Shown in pieces: positions 14,304 through 19,717 of a DNA stretch of 19,717 nt. A program made the translations under genes and the position numbers. The notes below the pieces were generated by a model. That model was not told the origin of the DNA, ran no database searches, and saw only the letters and a list, made by a program, of their open reading frames with translations. Source of the DNA: an uncultured Collinsella sp. (lineage in GTDB: Bacteria > Actinomycetota > Coriobacteriia > Coriobacteriales > Coriobacteriaceae); the NCBI GenBank assembly GCA_900751755.1, contig CAADSP010000017.1:1-19717 (forward strand), written 5' to 3'. Every line of letters begins with the position of its first letter. The stretch's first letter is position 1.

Positions 14304-14351
14304 ATGGTGCACAGTCGGCCAGTCGCTTGCATCAACTACGTTTTCAAGTGA
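14304..14351 (+). CDS. Possible 15-residue leader peptide before enolase
   Basis: A short frame MVHSRPVACINYVFK runs from ATG 14304 to TGA 14349-14351. GGAGG lies 8 nt before the ATG, a good ribosome binding site, and the stop is 12 bp before the enolase start codon. If translated it would couple ribosomes to enolase initiation, and it might sense some condition by stalling. No known leader peptide is recognised. It may be a chance frame. Confidence 0.35.
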   Translation: MVHSRPVACINYVFK

Positions 14352-14363
14352 GAGGGAGACAAC

Positions 14364-15653
14364 ATGAGCGATATTTTGGATGTCTACGGTCGCGAGGTAC
14401 TCGACAGCCGCGGCAACCCCACCGTCGAGGTCGAGGTCGTGCTCGAGGACGGCAGCTTCGGTCGCGCGATGGTGCCTTCGGGCGCTTCGACCGGCGCTTT
14501 CGAAGCTTGCGAGCTGCGCGACGGCGACAAGGGTCGCTACCTGGGCAAGGGCGTTTCGCAAGCCGTCGAGCACGTCAACAACGAGTGCGCCAACGCCGTC
14601 GTGGGCCTCGATGCCTTCGACCAGCGCGCCGTCGATGCCGCGCTGATCGCCGCGGACGGTACCCCCAACAAGACCAAGCTCGGCGCCAACGCCATTCTGG
14701 GCGTATCGCTGGCCGTTGCCCGCGCTGCGGCAGAGTCGGCGGGCCTGTCGCTGTACCAGTACCTGGGCGGCGTCAACGCTCACCTGCTGCCCACGCCCAT
14801 GATGAACATCCTCAACGGCGGCGTGCATGCCGACAACAACGTTGACTTCCAGGAGTTCATGATCATGCCCGTGGGTGCTTCGAGCTTTGCCGAGGGCCTG
14901 CGCTGGTGCGCCGAGGTCTACCACACCCTCAAGGGCGTGCTGCACGAGGCCGGCCTGGGCGGCGGCGTGGGCGACGAGGGCGGTTTCGCGCCTAACCTCA
15001 AGACCAATGCCGAGCCGTTCGAGTACATCACCAAGGCCGTGGAGAAGGCTGGCTTTAAGCCCGGCGTCGACTTCATGTACGCCATGGATCCGGCATCGAC
15101 CGAGTTCTACAACGCCGAGACCGGCATGTACGAGCTCAAGGGCGAGGGTGTTGAGTACACGAGCGCTCAGATGGTCGATTACTGGGAGAAGCTTGTCGAC
15201 ACCTATCCCATCATCTCCATCGAGGATGGTATGGCCGAGGAGGACTGGGACGGCTGGGTTGAGCTCACCCGTCGCATTGGCAACAAGGTGCAGCTGGTGG
15301 GCGACGACCTGTTCGTCACCAACACCGAGCGCCTTAAGAAGGGCATCGAGCTGGGTGCCGCCAACGCGATCCTGGTCAAGGTCAACCAGATTGGCACGCT
15401 CACCGAGTCGCTCGAGGCTATCGAGACTGCCAAGGAGGCCGGCTACGCTTGCATCGTGAGCCATCGTTCCGGCGAGACCGAGGACTCTACCATCGCTGAC
15501 CTGGTCGTGGGTGTTAACGCCGGCCAGATCAAGTCGGGCGCCCCGTGCCGCAGCGACCGTATTGCCAAGTACAACCAGCTCATCCGCATCGAGGACGAGC
15601 TCGAGGGCAGTGCGCGCTACGCCGGCAAGTCTGCGTTCTACAACATTCGCTAG
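14364..15653 (+). CDS. eno: Enolase
   Basis: Enolase interconverts 2-phosphoglycerate and phosphoenolpyruvate in glycolysis and is also a common partner of the RNA degradosome. The 429-residue protein is full length. Family residues can be placed as E205 (GVGDEGGFAP), metal ligands D242, E287 (SIEDGMAEEDW) and D314 (VGDDLFVTN), and the catalytic base K339 (ILVKVNQIGT). The signature IVSHRSGETEDSTIADL is complete. AGGGAGA lies upstream of the ATG. A strong terminator at 15727-15758 follows, so eno is probably its own transcription unit even though the DivIC-like and Ppx genes next to it are an actinobacterial synteny. Confidence 0.98.
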   Translation: MSDILDVYGREVLDSRGNPTVEVEVVLEDGSFGRAMVPSGASTGAFEACELRDGDKGRYLGKGVSQAVEHVNNECANAVVGLDAFDQRAVDAALIAADGTPNKTKLGANAILGVSLAVARAAAESAGLSLYQYLGGVNAHLLPTPMMNILNGGVHADNNVDFQEFMIMPVGASSFAEGLRWCAEVYHTLKGVLHEAGLGGGVGDEGGFAPNLKTNAEPFEYITKAVEKAGFKPGVDFMYAMDPASTEFYNAETGMYELKGEGVEYTSAQMVDYWEKLVDTYPIISIEDGMAEEDWDGWVELTRRIGNKVQLVGDDLFVTNTERLKKGIELGAANAILVKVNQIGTLTESLEAIETAKEAGYACIVSHRSGETEDSTIADLVVGVNAGQIKSGAPCRSDRIAKYNQLIRIEDELEGSARYAGKSAFYNIR

Positions 15654-15726
15654 GCAGCGGCGTGTGCGGGGGGCGGGGCTGACTCGGATTCGCCTCGCTT
15701 CCGCCGGGCACTGTTGAGCACCATTG

Positions 15727-15758
15727 GGCGCTGGGCCATACGGCTCAGCGCCTTTTTT
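15727..15758 (+). terminator. Rho-independent terminator after eno
   Basis: GGCGCTG (15727-15733) pairs with CAGCGCC (15746-15752), with further internal pairs, and is followed by six T (15753-15758). It lies about 70 bp beyond the enolase stop codon and is the clearest simple terminator in the window. Confidence 0.85.
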
Positions 15759-15797
15759 ATGTCGAGCAAAGGCTGCCGAAGGCGGTGCGGGCGCTCG

Positions 15798-15806
15798 TGC
15801 TATAAC
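15798..15806 (+). promoter_or_regulatory. Extended -10 promoter for the DivIC-like gene
   Basis: TGC TATAAC matches an extended -10 element and lies 40 bp after the eno terminator and 44 bp before the ATG at 15850. The -35 region is weak, which is acceptable for extended -10 promoters. It would drive the DivIC-like gene and ppx. Confidence 0.5.
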
Positions 15807-15849
15807 TAAAGGACTTAGCGCAAACAAACCTCAACCGCACAAGGCGCAC

Positions 15850-16602
15850 ATGGATCAGATTTACGACAACAGGTATTATTCCGCCGGTTCGCGCGAGCCG
15901 TCGTCTCGTCGTGCGCGTACCGCGCAGCTCGGCGGGTCCGACTACGCCGGCGTCGATTGCCGCGCACAACGTCCGGCAAGTGCCTCACACCCCCGTGCTC
16001 AAATGAATACGTCGACGGGCCGCTCGCCACACTCGACGCATGCTCAGCGCCCCTCGGCTCAAACACGCGAAAAGTCGACCAGGCCCTCGAGCCGTCTTTC
16101 GGGCTCGGACTTCATGCACTACGCCAACGACAACGCGGTGGTCAAGGCAATTTACGACTTTACCCATGGACCCCAGCGCGGGCTGTTTATTGGCATTGTC
16201 GTCGTCCTGGTGCTCGTGAGCCTGTACTTTCCCGTACGCGACCTCTACGTTGCCAAACGCTCGAACGATATCTTGGCCAAGCAGGTCGAGATTCGCCAGC
16301 AGTACAACGACGAGCTGCAGAAAAGCGTCGACAAGCTGCTCTCGGAGCAGGGTATCAAGGATGCGGCATCCGAGGACCTGGGCCTGGTGATGCCCGGCGA
16401 GAAGAGGATTGAAGTGCAGGGCCTGGACGACGATTCGGACTCGTCGTCGAGCAAAAAGTCCTCGAACGCCAAGAAGGCCAGCGAAGTGGCCAAAGAGATC
16501 GAAGAGGTCGGCAAGGACGCGCCGTGGTACATCCAGACGCTCGATATGCTGTTTGGATTTAACGGCGTCGAGGGCCAGACGGTCGTGTCCAACGGCGAGT
16601 AA
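15850..16602 (+). CDS. DivIC/FtsB-like septum formation protein
   Basis: The 250-residue protein has the bitopic layout of FtsB/DivIC, which bridges the cell division complex. A long disordered cytoplasmic head (1-105) is rich in Ser, Arg and Gln. A single membrane helix follows at about 111-127 (GLFIGIVVVLVLVSLYF), then a coiled coil at about 135-168 (ILAKQVEIRQQYNDELQKSVDKL). Next is the short motif EDLGLVMPGEKRI, typical after the coiled coil. The C-terminal third is acidic and Ser/Lys-rich and is longer than usual. Start 15850 avoids a frame that would run through the eno terminator; ATG 16003 is an alternative. The position between eno and ppx matches the mycobacterial eno / FtsB-like / DUF501 / ppx order. 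Confidence 0.8.
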   Translation: MDQIYDNRYYSAGSREPSSRRARTAQLGGSDYAGVDCRAQRPASASHPRAQMNTSTGRSPHSTHAQRPSAQTREKSTRPSSRLSGSDFMHYANDNAVVKAIYDFTHGPQRGLFIGIVVVLVLVSLYFPVRDLYVAKRSNDILAKQVEIRQQYNDELQKSVDKLLSEQGIKDAASEDLGLVMPGEKRIEVQGLDDDSDSSSSKKSSNAKKASEVAKEIEEVGKDAPWYIQTLDMLFGFNGVEGQTVVSNGE

Positions 16603-16622
16603 CGCCCGGAGGGGAGCCTGCA

Positions 16623-17624
16623 ATGACGAATTGCAAACGATATAAGGTGGCGGCGATTGACCTGGGGACGGTGTCGTCGCGCCTGGTGTTGGCCCAGGTC
16701 GAGGGCGGGGCGATCGTGGAATCGTCCAAGCATACCGAGATTACCGACTTGGGCGAGGGCGTGGACGCGACGGGGCGCTTTTGCGAGGCGGCCGTTGAGC
16801 GCGTGCTCGCTGCGTGTCGCATGTTTGTGGACGAGGCCCGTGCCTTTGGGGCCGTGTGCATCTGCACCACGTGTACGAGCGCCGCGCGCGATGCGTCCAA
16901 TGCCGCGCTGCTACTGGACGGCCTGCGCGAGCTGGGACTGGAGCCGCAGGTGATTCCGGGCGAGGTCGAGGCGTGCTTGACGTTTTTTGGCGTGGCGCAC
17001 GACTTTGCCGGCGAGCGCATCATTGTTGCCGATTCGGGCGGCGGATCCACGGAGCTCGCGACGGGCGTCTATGCACCGGAGCGCGGCGTCTTTGCGCTGG
17101 AGGGAACGCGCTCGCTGGACATTGGTTGTCGTCGCGTGACCGAGCGGTTTTTCTCGGCACTGCCGCCGTCGACGAACGAGCTTGCGGCTGCTGCCGGCTG
17201 GGCAAACGAGCAGTTTGCGGGCTACTTTGAGAGTCTGCCTGTCGACTTTGAGCGTGCCGAGCGCCTGGTCGCGGTGGGTGGTACTGTCACCACGCTCGTG
17301 GCACTCGTTCACGAGCTGGAGCCGTATGATTCGAGCTTTGTGCACCTGCGCGAGCTTTCGTTGGACCAGGTTTCGGCCGCTATCGAGCGTATGTCCGCGC
17401 TGGATGTTGCGGGCATTGCCGCGTTACCGGGCGTGCAACCCAAGCGCGCGGGCGTGATCTTGGCAGGTGCCGCGGTGATTCGCGAGCTCATGCGAGCCGG
17501 CGGCTACAAGACGCTCACCGTAAGCGAGAACAGCTTGCTCGCCGGCATGGCCGCCACCATCAACGAGGTTCTCGACGGCGCGACCCCCACCATCGGCTGG
17601 ACCCCGAGCCTGAGCGCCCTTTAA
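16623..17624 (+). CDS. Ppx/GppA family phosphatase
   Basis: This 333-residue member of the sugar-kinase/Hsp70/actin ATPase fold hydrolyses polyphosphate or pppGpp. Motif 1 is AAIDLGTVSSRL (10-21), the catalytic acid region is PGEVEACLTFFGVA (112-125), and the second phosphate loop is VADSGGGSTEL (135-145). AVGGTVTTL (217-225) provides the adenosine-type motif. It has only the N-terminal two-lobe core, like the short actinobacterial Ppx, and lacks the C-terminal HD-like domain of E. coli Ppx/GppA. GGAGGGG precedes ATG 16623, 20 bp after the DivIC-like stop. The substrate, polyP or pppGpp, cannot be decided from sequence, so no gene symbol is given. Confidence 0.88.
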   Translation: MTNCKRYKVAAIDLGTVSSRLVLAQVEGGAIVESSKHTEITDLGEGVDATGRFCEAAVERVLAACRMFVDEARAFGAVCICTTCTSAARDASNAALLLDGLRELGLEPQVIPGEVEACLTFFGVAHDFAGERIIVADSGGGSTELATGVYAPERGVFALEGTRSLDIGCRRVTERFFSALPPSTNELAAAAGWANEQFAGYFESLPVDFERAERLVAVGGTVTTLVALVHELEPYDSSFVHLRELSLDQVSAAIERMSALDVAGIAALPGVQPKRAGVILAGAAVIRELMRAGGYKTLTVSENSLLAGMAATINEVLDGATPTIGWTPSLSAL

Positions 17625-17638
17625 CCGTCTCCCTCTGA

Positions 17639-17703
17639 GTTGCGGTGAAATAGTTCCTAAATGGGCTGGTAGCCTGCCAAAACAGGAACTATCCCACCGC
17701 AAC
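17639..17703. repeat. Dispersed palindromic element, copy 2
   Basis: Left arm 17639-17658 and right arm 17684-17703 pair at 18 of 20 positions. The outer block GTTGCGGTGAAATAG is identical to that of the element at 9321-9389, whereas the inner arms read TTCCT and AGGAA instead of GGGA and TCCC, so pairing is kept by compensatory change. It starts 14 bp after the ppx-like stop codon and may also end that transcript. Confidence 0.65.
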
Positions 17704-17723
17704 ATAGAGCCCCACCGGCGCCC

Positions 17724-17759
17724 AAAAGAAACGAGCCCGCATCTCTGGAGGAAGCGGGC
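17724..17759 (-). terminator. Distal copy of the tRNA-type terminator
   Basis: GCCCGC (17735-17740) pairs with GCGGGC (17754-17759), and on the - strand the hairpin is followed by TTTCTTTT. It is the diverged duplicate of the terminator at 17909-17947. Confidence 0.5.
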
Positions 17760-17790
17760 ACGAAAAGCCAAATGGTAGGGGCGGTGGGAC

Positions 17791-17895
17791 GTCCGCGTAT
17801 TTGCTGCGCAAATACGCGTCGGCTTCGGCCGCCCTCGCCGGCTCGCTGCGGACGCTGCGCGTCCGCTTGGCGCTCGCCCCCTCGCGGGTTCGAGT
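17791..17895. repeat. Hairpin cluster inserted in the tRNA-tail duplication
   Basis: Two perfect hairpins share a TGC loop: an 11-bp stem CGCGTATTTGC/GCAAATACGCG (17794-17818) and an 8-bp stem GCGGACGC/GCGTCCGC (17848-17866). GGCTTCGGCC lies between them. The segment ends in GGGTTCGAGTCCCACC, a T-arm-like sequence on the + strand with no matching tRNA body. It is bounded by GGTGGGAC and GTCCCACC, so the whole segment is closed by an inverted repeat. Confidence 0.6.
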
Positions 17896-17908
17896 CCCAC
17901 CGGCATCT

Positions 17909-17947
17909 AAAAGAAACGAGCCCGCATCCCTGGGGGACACGGGCTCG
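17909..17947 (-). terminator. Terminator of tRNA-Leu
   Basis: On the - strand an 8-bp stem (17940-17947 with 17917-17924, CGAGCCCG/CGGGCTCG) is followed by TTTCTTTT, 12 bp beyond the tRNA CCA end. Confidence 0.7.
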
Positions 17948-17958
17948 TAAACAATACG

Positions 17959-18043
17959 TGGTAGGGGCGGTGGGACTCGAACCCACAATCCTTGCGGCGA
18001 GAGATTTTAAGTCTCCTGCGTATGCCAATTCCGCCACGCCCCC
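17959..18043 (-). tRNA. tRNA-Leu (anticodon UAA)
   Basis: The 85-nt gene, with an encoded CCA end, folds as a type II tRNA. The acceptor stem is GGGGGCG/CGCCCCT, with a terminal G-U pair. The D arm contains AATTGGCATAC, the anticodon loop is CTTAAAA with TAA at positions 34-36 (complement of 18007-18009), and there is a long variable arm. The T arm is GTGGG TTCGAGT CCCAC. It lies 31 bp after the membrane repeat protein gene on the same strand. It would decode UUA and UUG, which are rare codons in this GC-rich window. Confidence 0.95.
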
Positions 18044-18074
18044 GTGAGATTAGAAGTCTAGCACAAGCCGTCCG

Positions 18075-18698
18075 TTACGCGTTGACGGCCATCGAGTGTT
18101 GGCCCGACTTTTCCAAGTACTCGGCATACTTGGCCTCGTCGCCCTTGTTTTGGTATTGCAGGGCCAGCAGGTACTCCAGGCGGCAGCTCTTGACCTTGTC
18201 GTCACCGGCCTCCTTGAGCATGCGCTCCAGCTCGGGAATGTCGTTGTGGCGCTTGAGGATCATCGTGTCGTACATCAGCTGGCATTCGTGTGCGACTGCC
18301 TCGGCCTGGCCGCCCTCAAAACCCTTGATTTCGTGCAGCAGCTCCTTGGACTTTTTGCGGTCCTCCTGGCCAACGTAGTAGTTAAAAGCCTTGATCACCA
18401 GGTCGACGCGCTGCATCTTGGGCAGGTTGAGCCCCAACAGCAAATCGAACATCTCGTCGGCGCGCTTGTGGTCCTCGCGCAGCAGATATGAGTTCAGGCG
18501 CAGGTAGTCGCGGTTATAGCGCGGGTACAGCATGCTGGTGAGTTTGGCGTCGAGCAAACGATCGAACTCGTCCCACTGCTTGGCGGCCATGAGCTGCTGC
18601 AGGCGTTTAAACGTGGTGCGTTTTTTGACGCTAAAGAACACCGACACGGCGATACAGATGATGACGACGGCGGTCCAGAGGGTGCGGGAATCGGGCAT
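18075..18698 (-). CDS. Membrane-anchored TPR-like helical protein
   Basis: The 207-residue protein is not recognised by name. Residues 7-24 (LWTAVVIICIAVSVFFSV) form one membrane helix or uncleaved signal anchor, followed by positive residues KKR. The rest is a series of amphipathic helical pairs of about 34 residues, for example around WDEFDRLLDAKL, YLLREDHKRADEMFDLLLGL and LEYLLALQYQNKGDEAKYAEYL, which read like tetratricopeptide repeats. Such proteins usually act as scaffolds. AAGGACC lies before the ATG at 18698, and a TATAAT -10 lies about 55 bp further upstream. The gene is divergent from the PTS EIIB gene and lies upstream of tRNA-Leu on the same strand. No enzymatic motif is visible. 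Confidence 0.75.
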   Translation of the reverse strand: MPDSRTLWTAVVIICIAVSVFFSVKKRTTFKRLQQLMAAKQWDEFDRLLDAKLTSMLYPRYNRDYLRLNSYLLREDHKRADEMFDLLLGLNLPKMQRVDLVIKAFNYYVGQEDRKKSKELLHEIKGFEGGQAEAVAHECQLMYDTMILKRHNDIPELERMLKEAGDDKVKSCRLEYLLALQYQNKGDEAKYAEYLEKSGQHSMAVNA

Positions 18699-18752
18699 AT
18701 TAGGGTCCTTAGTCGCTCATAAGCGAGCGGTATGACAACACGTACTAGATGT

Positions 18753-18758
18753 ATTATA
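18753..18758 (-). promoter_or_regulatory. TATAAT -10 for the membrane repeat protein
   Basis: A perfect TATAAT on the - strand lies about 55 bp upstream of the ATG at 18698. At a 17-bp spacing the -35 hexamer reads TGCCAG, a poor match. The position between divergent genes supports it. Confidence 0.5.
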
Positions 18759-18820
18759 CGCAGCGCGCGAGCAAACTGGCATAAAAGCTCATCGAGGCCG
18801 AGCGCCATCGCTCGCTGCGG

Positions 18821-18838
18821 TACACTTACCTAAAGTAA
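18821..18838 (+). promoter_or_regulatory. Possible promoter region of the EIIB gene
   Basis: TACACT (18821-18826) could be a -10 element and is followed by the small inverted repeat TTAC-CTAAA-GTAA (18826-18838), about 22 bp before the start codon. The -35 region is not clear. Confidence 0.3.
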
Positions 18839-18860
18839 ACCATGAAGGGAGACATTACCT

Positions 18861-19148
18861 ATGAAGAAGATTGTTTTGGCTTGCGGTGCTGGCGCTGCTA
18901 CTTCCACGCTCGTTGCCCAGAAGGTCGCCACCATGCTCGACGCCAACGGTTACGCCGACAAGTACGAGATCGTGCAGTGCGCCATCTCCGAGGCCAAGGA
19001 CGTTTGCGACGAGGGCGCCGACCTGCTGATCGCCACCACCGTTGCCCCCGAGGGCCTTACCTGCCCGTACGTGAGCGGCGTGCCCTTCATGACCGGCATG
19101 AACCGCGTCGCTGCCGAGAAGGCCGTCCTCGACGTCATGGCTCAGTAG
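18861..19148 (+). CDS. PTS EIIB component, galactitol (GatB) type
   Basis: The 95-residue protein matches the small IIB subunits of the galactitol/PTS-Gat class, which pass phosphate from EIIA to the incoming sugar. The N-terminal strand and loop KKIVLACGAGAATSTLVAQK contains the phosphocysteine C8, with the typical Ser/Thr-rich anion loop after it. Length and fold suit an intact domain. No EIIA or EIIC gene is in the window, so it is an orphan here; it may serve a transporter encoded elsewhere or be regulatory. GGGAGA lies upstream of ATG 18861. A VOC-family gene follows 11 bp downstream and is probably co-transcribed. Confidence 0.82.
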   Translation: MKKIVLACGAGAATSTLVAQKVATMLDANGYADKYEIVQCAISEAKDVCDEGADLLIATTVAPEGLTCPYVSGVPFMTGMNRVAAEKAVLDVMAQ

Positions 19149-19159
19149 GCGCTACCTGT

Positions 19160-19534
19160 ATGAATGAGCAGAACGCCAATCCGGTCGAGCTCTTTGGCAT
19201 GCGCGTTGCCCATGTGGGCATTAACGCCACCGACCCGGCAGACGCCCTGGAGATCGCGGAGCTGTTCTCGACGATGATGGGTCTGCCCGTTATCGAGACC
19301 CCGGTTTCGTACTTTAACGATTCGCTGGTCGAGATCATGAAGCAGAATGGCCGTGGCGCCAAGGGCCACATCGGCTTTGCCGTCAACGACATCGATGCGG
19401 CGGAGAAGTGGTTTGCCGACCGCGGGCTCGAGGTCAACGAGGAGTCGCGCGTGCTGCTGCCCGACGGCGGCACCAAACTCGTGTACTTTAAGCGCGAGTT
19501 CGCCGGCTTCGCCGTGCACCTGTGCCGCGACTAG
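19160..19534 (+). CDS. VOC (glyoxalase-fold) family protein
   Basis: The 124-residue protein is a single VOC domain made of two beta-alpha-beta-beta-beta modules. The first module begins MRVAHVGINATDPADALEIA and the second begins KGHIGFAVNDIDAAEKWFADRG, each with the His of the usual metal-binding strand. The end LVYFKREFAGFAVHL is typical. The family includes glyoxalases, epimerases, dioxygenases and resistance proteins, and some stand beside KDPG aldolase or sugar genes. Co-location with a PTS subunit hints at sugar metabolism, but no substrate can be named. ATG 19160 lies 11 bp after the EIIB stop; the ribosome binding site is weak, so coupling to EIIB translation is likely. Confidence 0.78.
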   Translation: MNEQNANPVELFGMRVAHVGINATDPADALEIAELFSTMMGLPVIETPVSYFNDSLVEIMKQNGRGAKGHIGFAVNDIDAAEKWFADRGLEVNEESRVLLPDGGTKLVYFKREFAGFAVHLCRD

Positions 19535-19556
19535 CGCACAAGCTGCTATAGCTAGC

Positions 19557-19594
19557 AAAAAGGGATAGAGCCGCGTGGCCCTATCCCTTTATTT
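19557..19594. terminator. Bidirectional terminator
   Basis: AAAGGGATAG (19558-19567) pairs with CTATCCCTTT (19581-19590), with an inner GCC/GGC. TTTATTTA flanks it on the + strand, and five A (19557-19561) give a T run on the - strand. It lies between the convergent VOC gene and the sensor kinase end and can serve both. Confidence 0.85.
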
Positions 19595-19610
19595 ATGCCG
19601 AGGGGCATCC

Positions 19611-19717
19611 CTACCGTGGCAGGCGAATCGTAAAGCGGCTGCCGAAACCCTCGAACCAGGGTACGCCAATGACACCGCCCTGGCTATCGACGATCCCCTT
19701 TGCAAAGGCGCGACCCC
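19611..19717 (-). CDS. C-terminal end of a sensor histidine kinase
   Basis: The - strand frame entering from the right edge ends at TAG (complement of 19611-19613) and gives 34 complete residues. AFAKGIVDSQGGVIG followed by GFGSRFTIRLP matches the end of the HATPase_c domain of two-component kinases, where the usual pattern is A-I-A-K-G-I-V-x-x-H-G-G then G-x-G-S-x-F-x-x-x-L-P. The rest of the gene, including the sensor and the phosphoacceptor His, is outside the window. The gene converges on the VOC gene. Confidence 0.8.
   Translation of the reverse strand, partial: GRAFAKGIVDSQGGVIGVPWFEGFGSRFTIRLPR

Larger units (their letters stand above)
17711..17976. repeat. Imperfect 80-bp tandem duplication with tRNA 3' end
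   Basis: Two related segments, 17711-17790 and 17896-17976, are about four-fifths identical by eye and begin 185 bp apart. Each holds an AAAAGAAACGAGCCCGCAT terminator-like half and ends with TGGTAGGGGCGGTGGGAC, which on the - strand is the last 18 nt of tRNA-Leu including CCA. The second copy overlaps the intact tRNA. The first copy has lost the rest of the tRNA, which is replaced by a hairpin-rich segment at 17791-17895. Confidence 0.65.

Noticed and set aside
15724..15849. Longer N terminus for the DivIC-like protein
   Set aside because: It would start with TTG inside the eno terminator and upstream of the likely promoter at 15798.
17657..18047. Several overlapping open frames across the tRNA-Leu region on both strands
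   Set aside because: They read through the tRNA and its duplicated tail, which produces familiar artefact proteins, and lack ribosome binding sites.
18842..19159. A long frame joining the EIIB region to the VOC protein
   Set aside because: It is an out-of-frame reading of EIIB. The EIIB frame has the recognisable family motif, and the VOC domain begins at 19160.

Overview
This window is a GC-rich bacterial chromosome segment, mostly core metabolism, with short accessory patches. It suggests a coriobacterium (Actinomycetota, perhaps Collinsella-like). The reasons are the strong G/C bias at third codon positions, the actinobacterial order enolase / DivIC-like protein / Ppx-GppA phosphatase, a short-form HisG that depends on HisZ, and many GC-rich intergenic palindromes. 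The taxon is an inference from these features, not from a database match.

Layout. 1-1009: the tail of an unrecognised gene, a hairpin terminator and a FrlC-like sugar isomerase/epimerase. 1179-9281: a near-complete histidine operon on the + strand, in the order hisZ-hisG (fused in one frame), hisD, hisC, hisB, hisH, hisA, hisF, hisI, hisE. A PHP-family histidinol-phosphatase lies convergent to it at 9402-10313. HisB here carries only the dehydratase domain, so this phosphatase fills the one missing step and the window encodes every enzyme from PRPP + ATP to histidine. 10630-12580: a stand-alone LarC C-terminal domain, a YfcE-type phosphoesterase and MazG, all on +. 12620-14363: an AT-richer patch with a DUF4143 ATPase on the - strand. 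Upstream of its start are three identical 19-bp repeats at exactly 33-bp spacing. 14364-17624: enolase, a DivIC/FtsB-like membrane protein and a Ppx/GppA phosphatase. 17639-18043: a palindromic repeat, a tandem duplication containing a copy of the tRNA 3' end with two strong hairpins, and tRNA-Leu(UAA) on -. 18075-19717: a membrane-anchored repeat protein (-), an orphan galactitol-type PTS EIIB and a VOC-fold protein (+), a bidirectional terminator, and the end of a sensor kinase (-).

The coding content is largely conventional. The unusual material is the HisZ-HisG fusion, the single-domain LarC, the spaced repeats in front of the DUF4143 ATPase, and a set of intergenic palindromes. Two of these palindromes (9321-9389 and 17639-17703) are copies of one element: the outer arms are the same, and the inner arms differ in a compensatory way. 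Others sit inside the his operon between hisB and hisH and between hisF and hisI, and one perfect 21-bp inverted repeat sits at 10431-10491.
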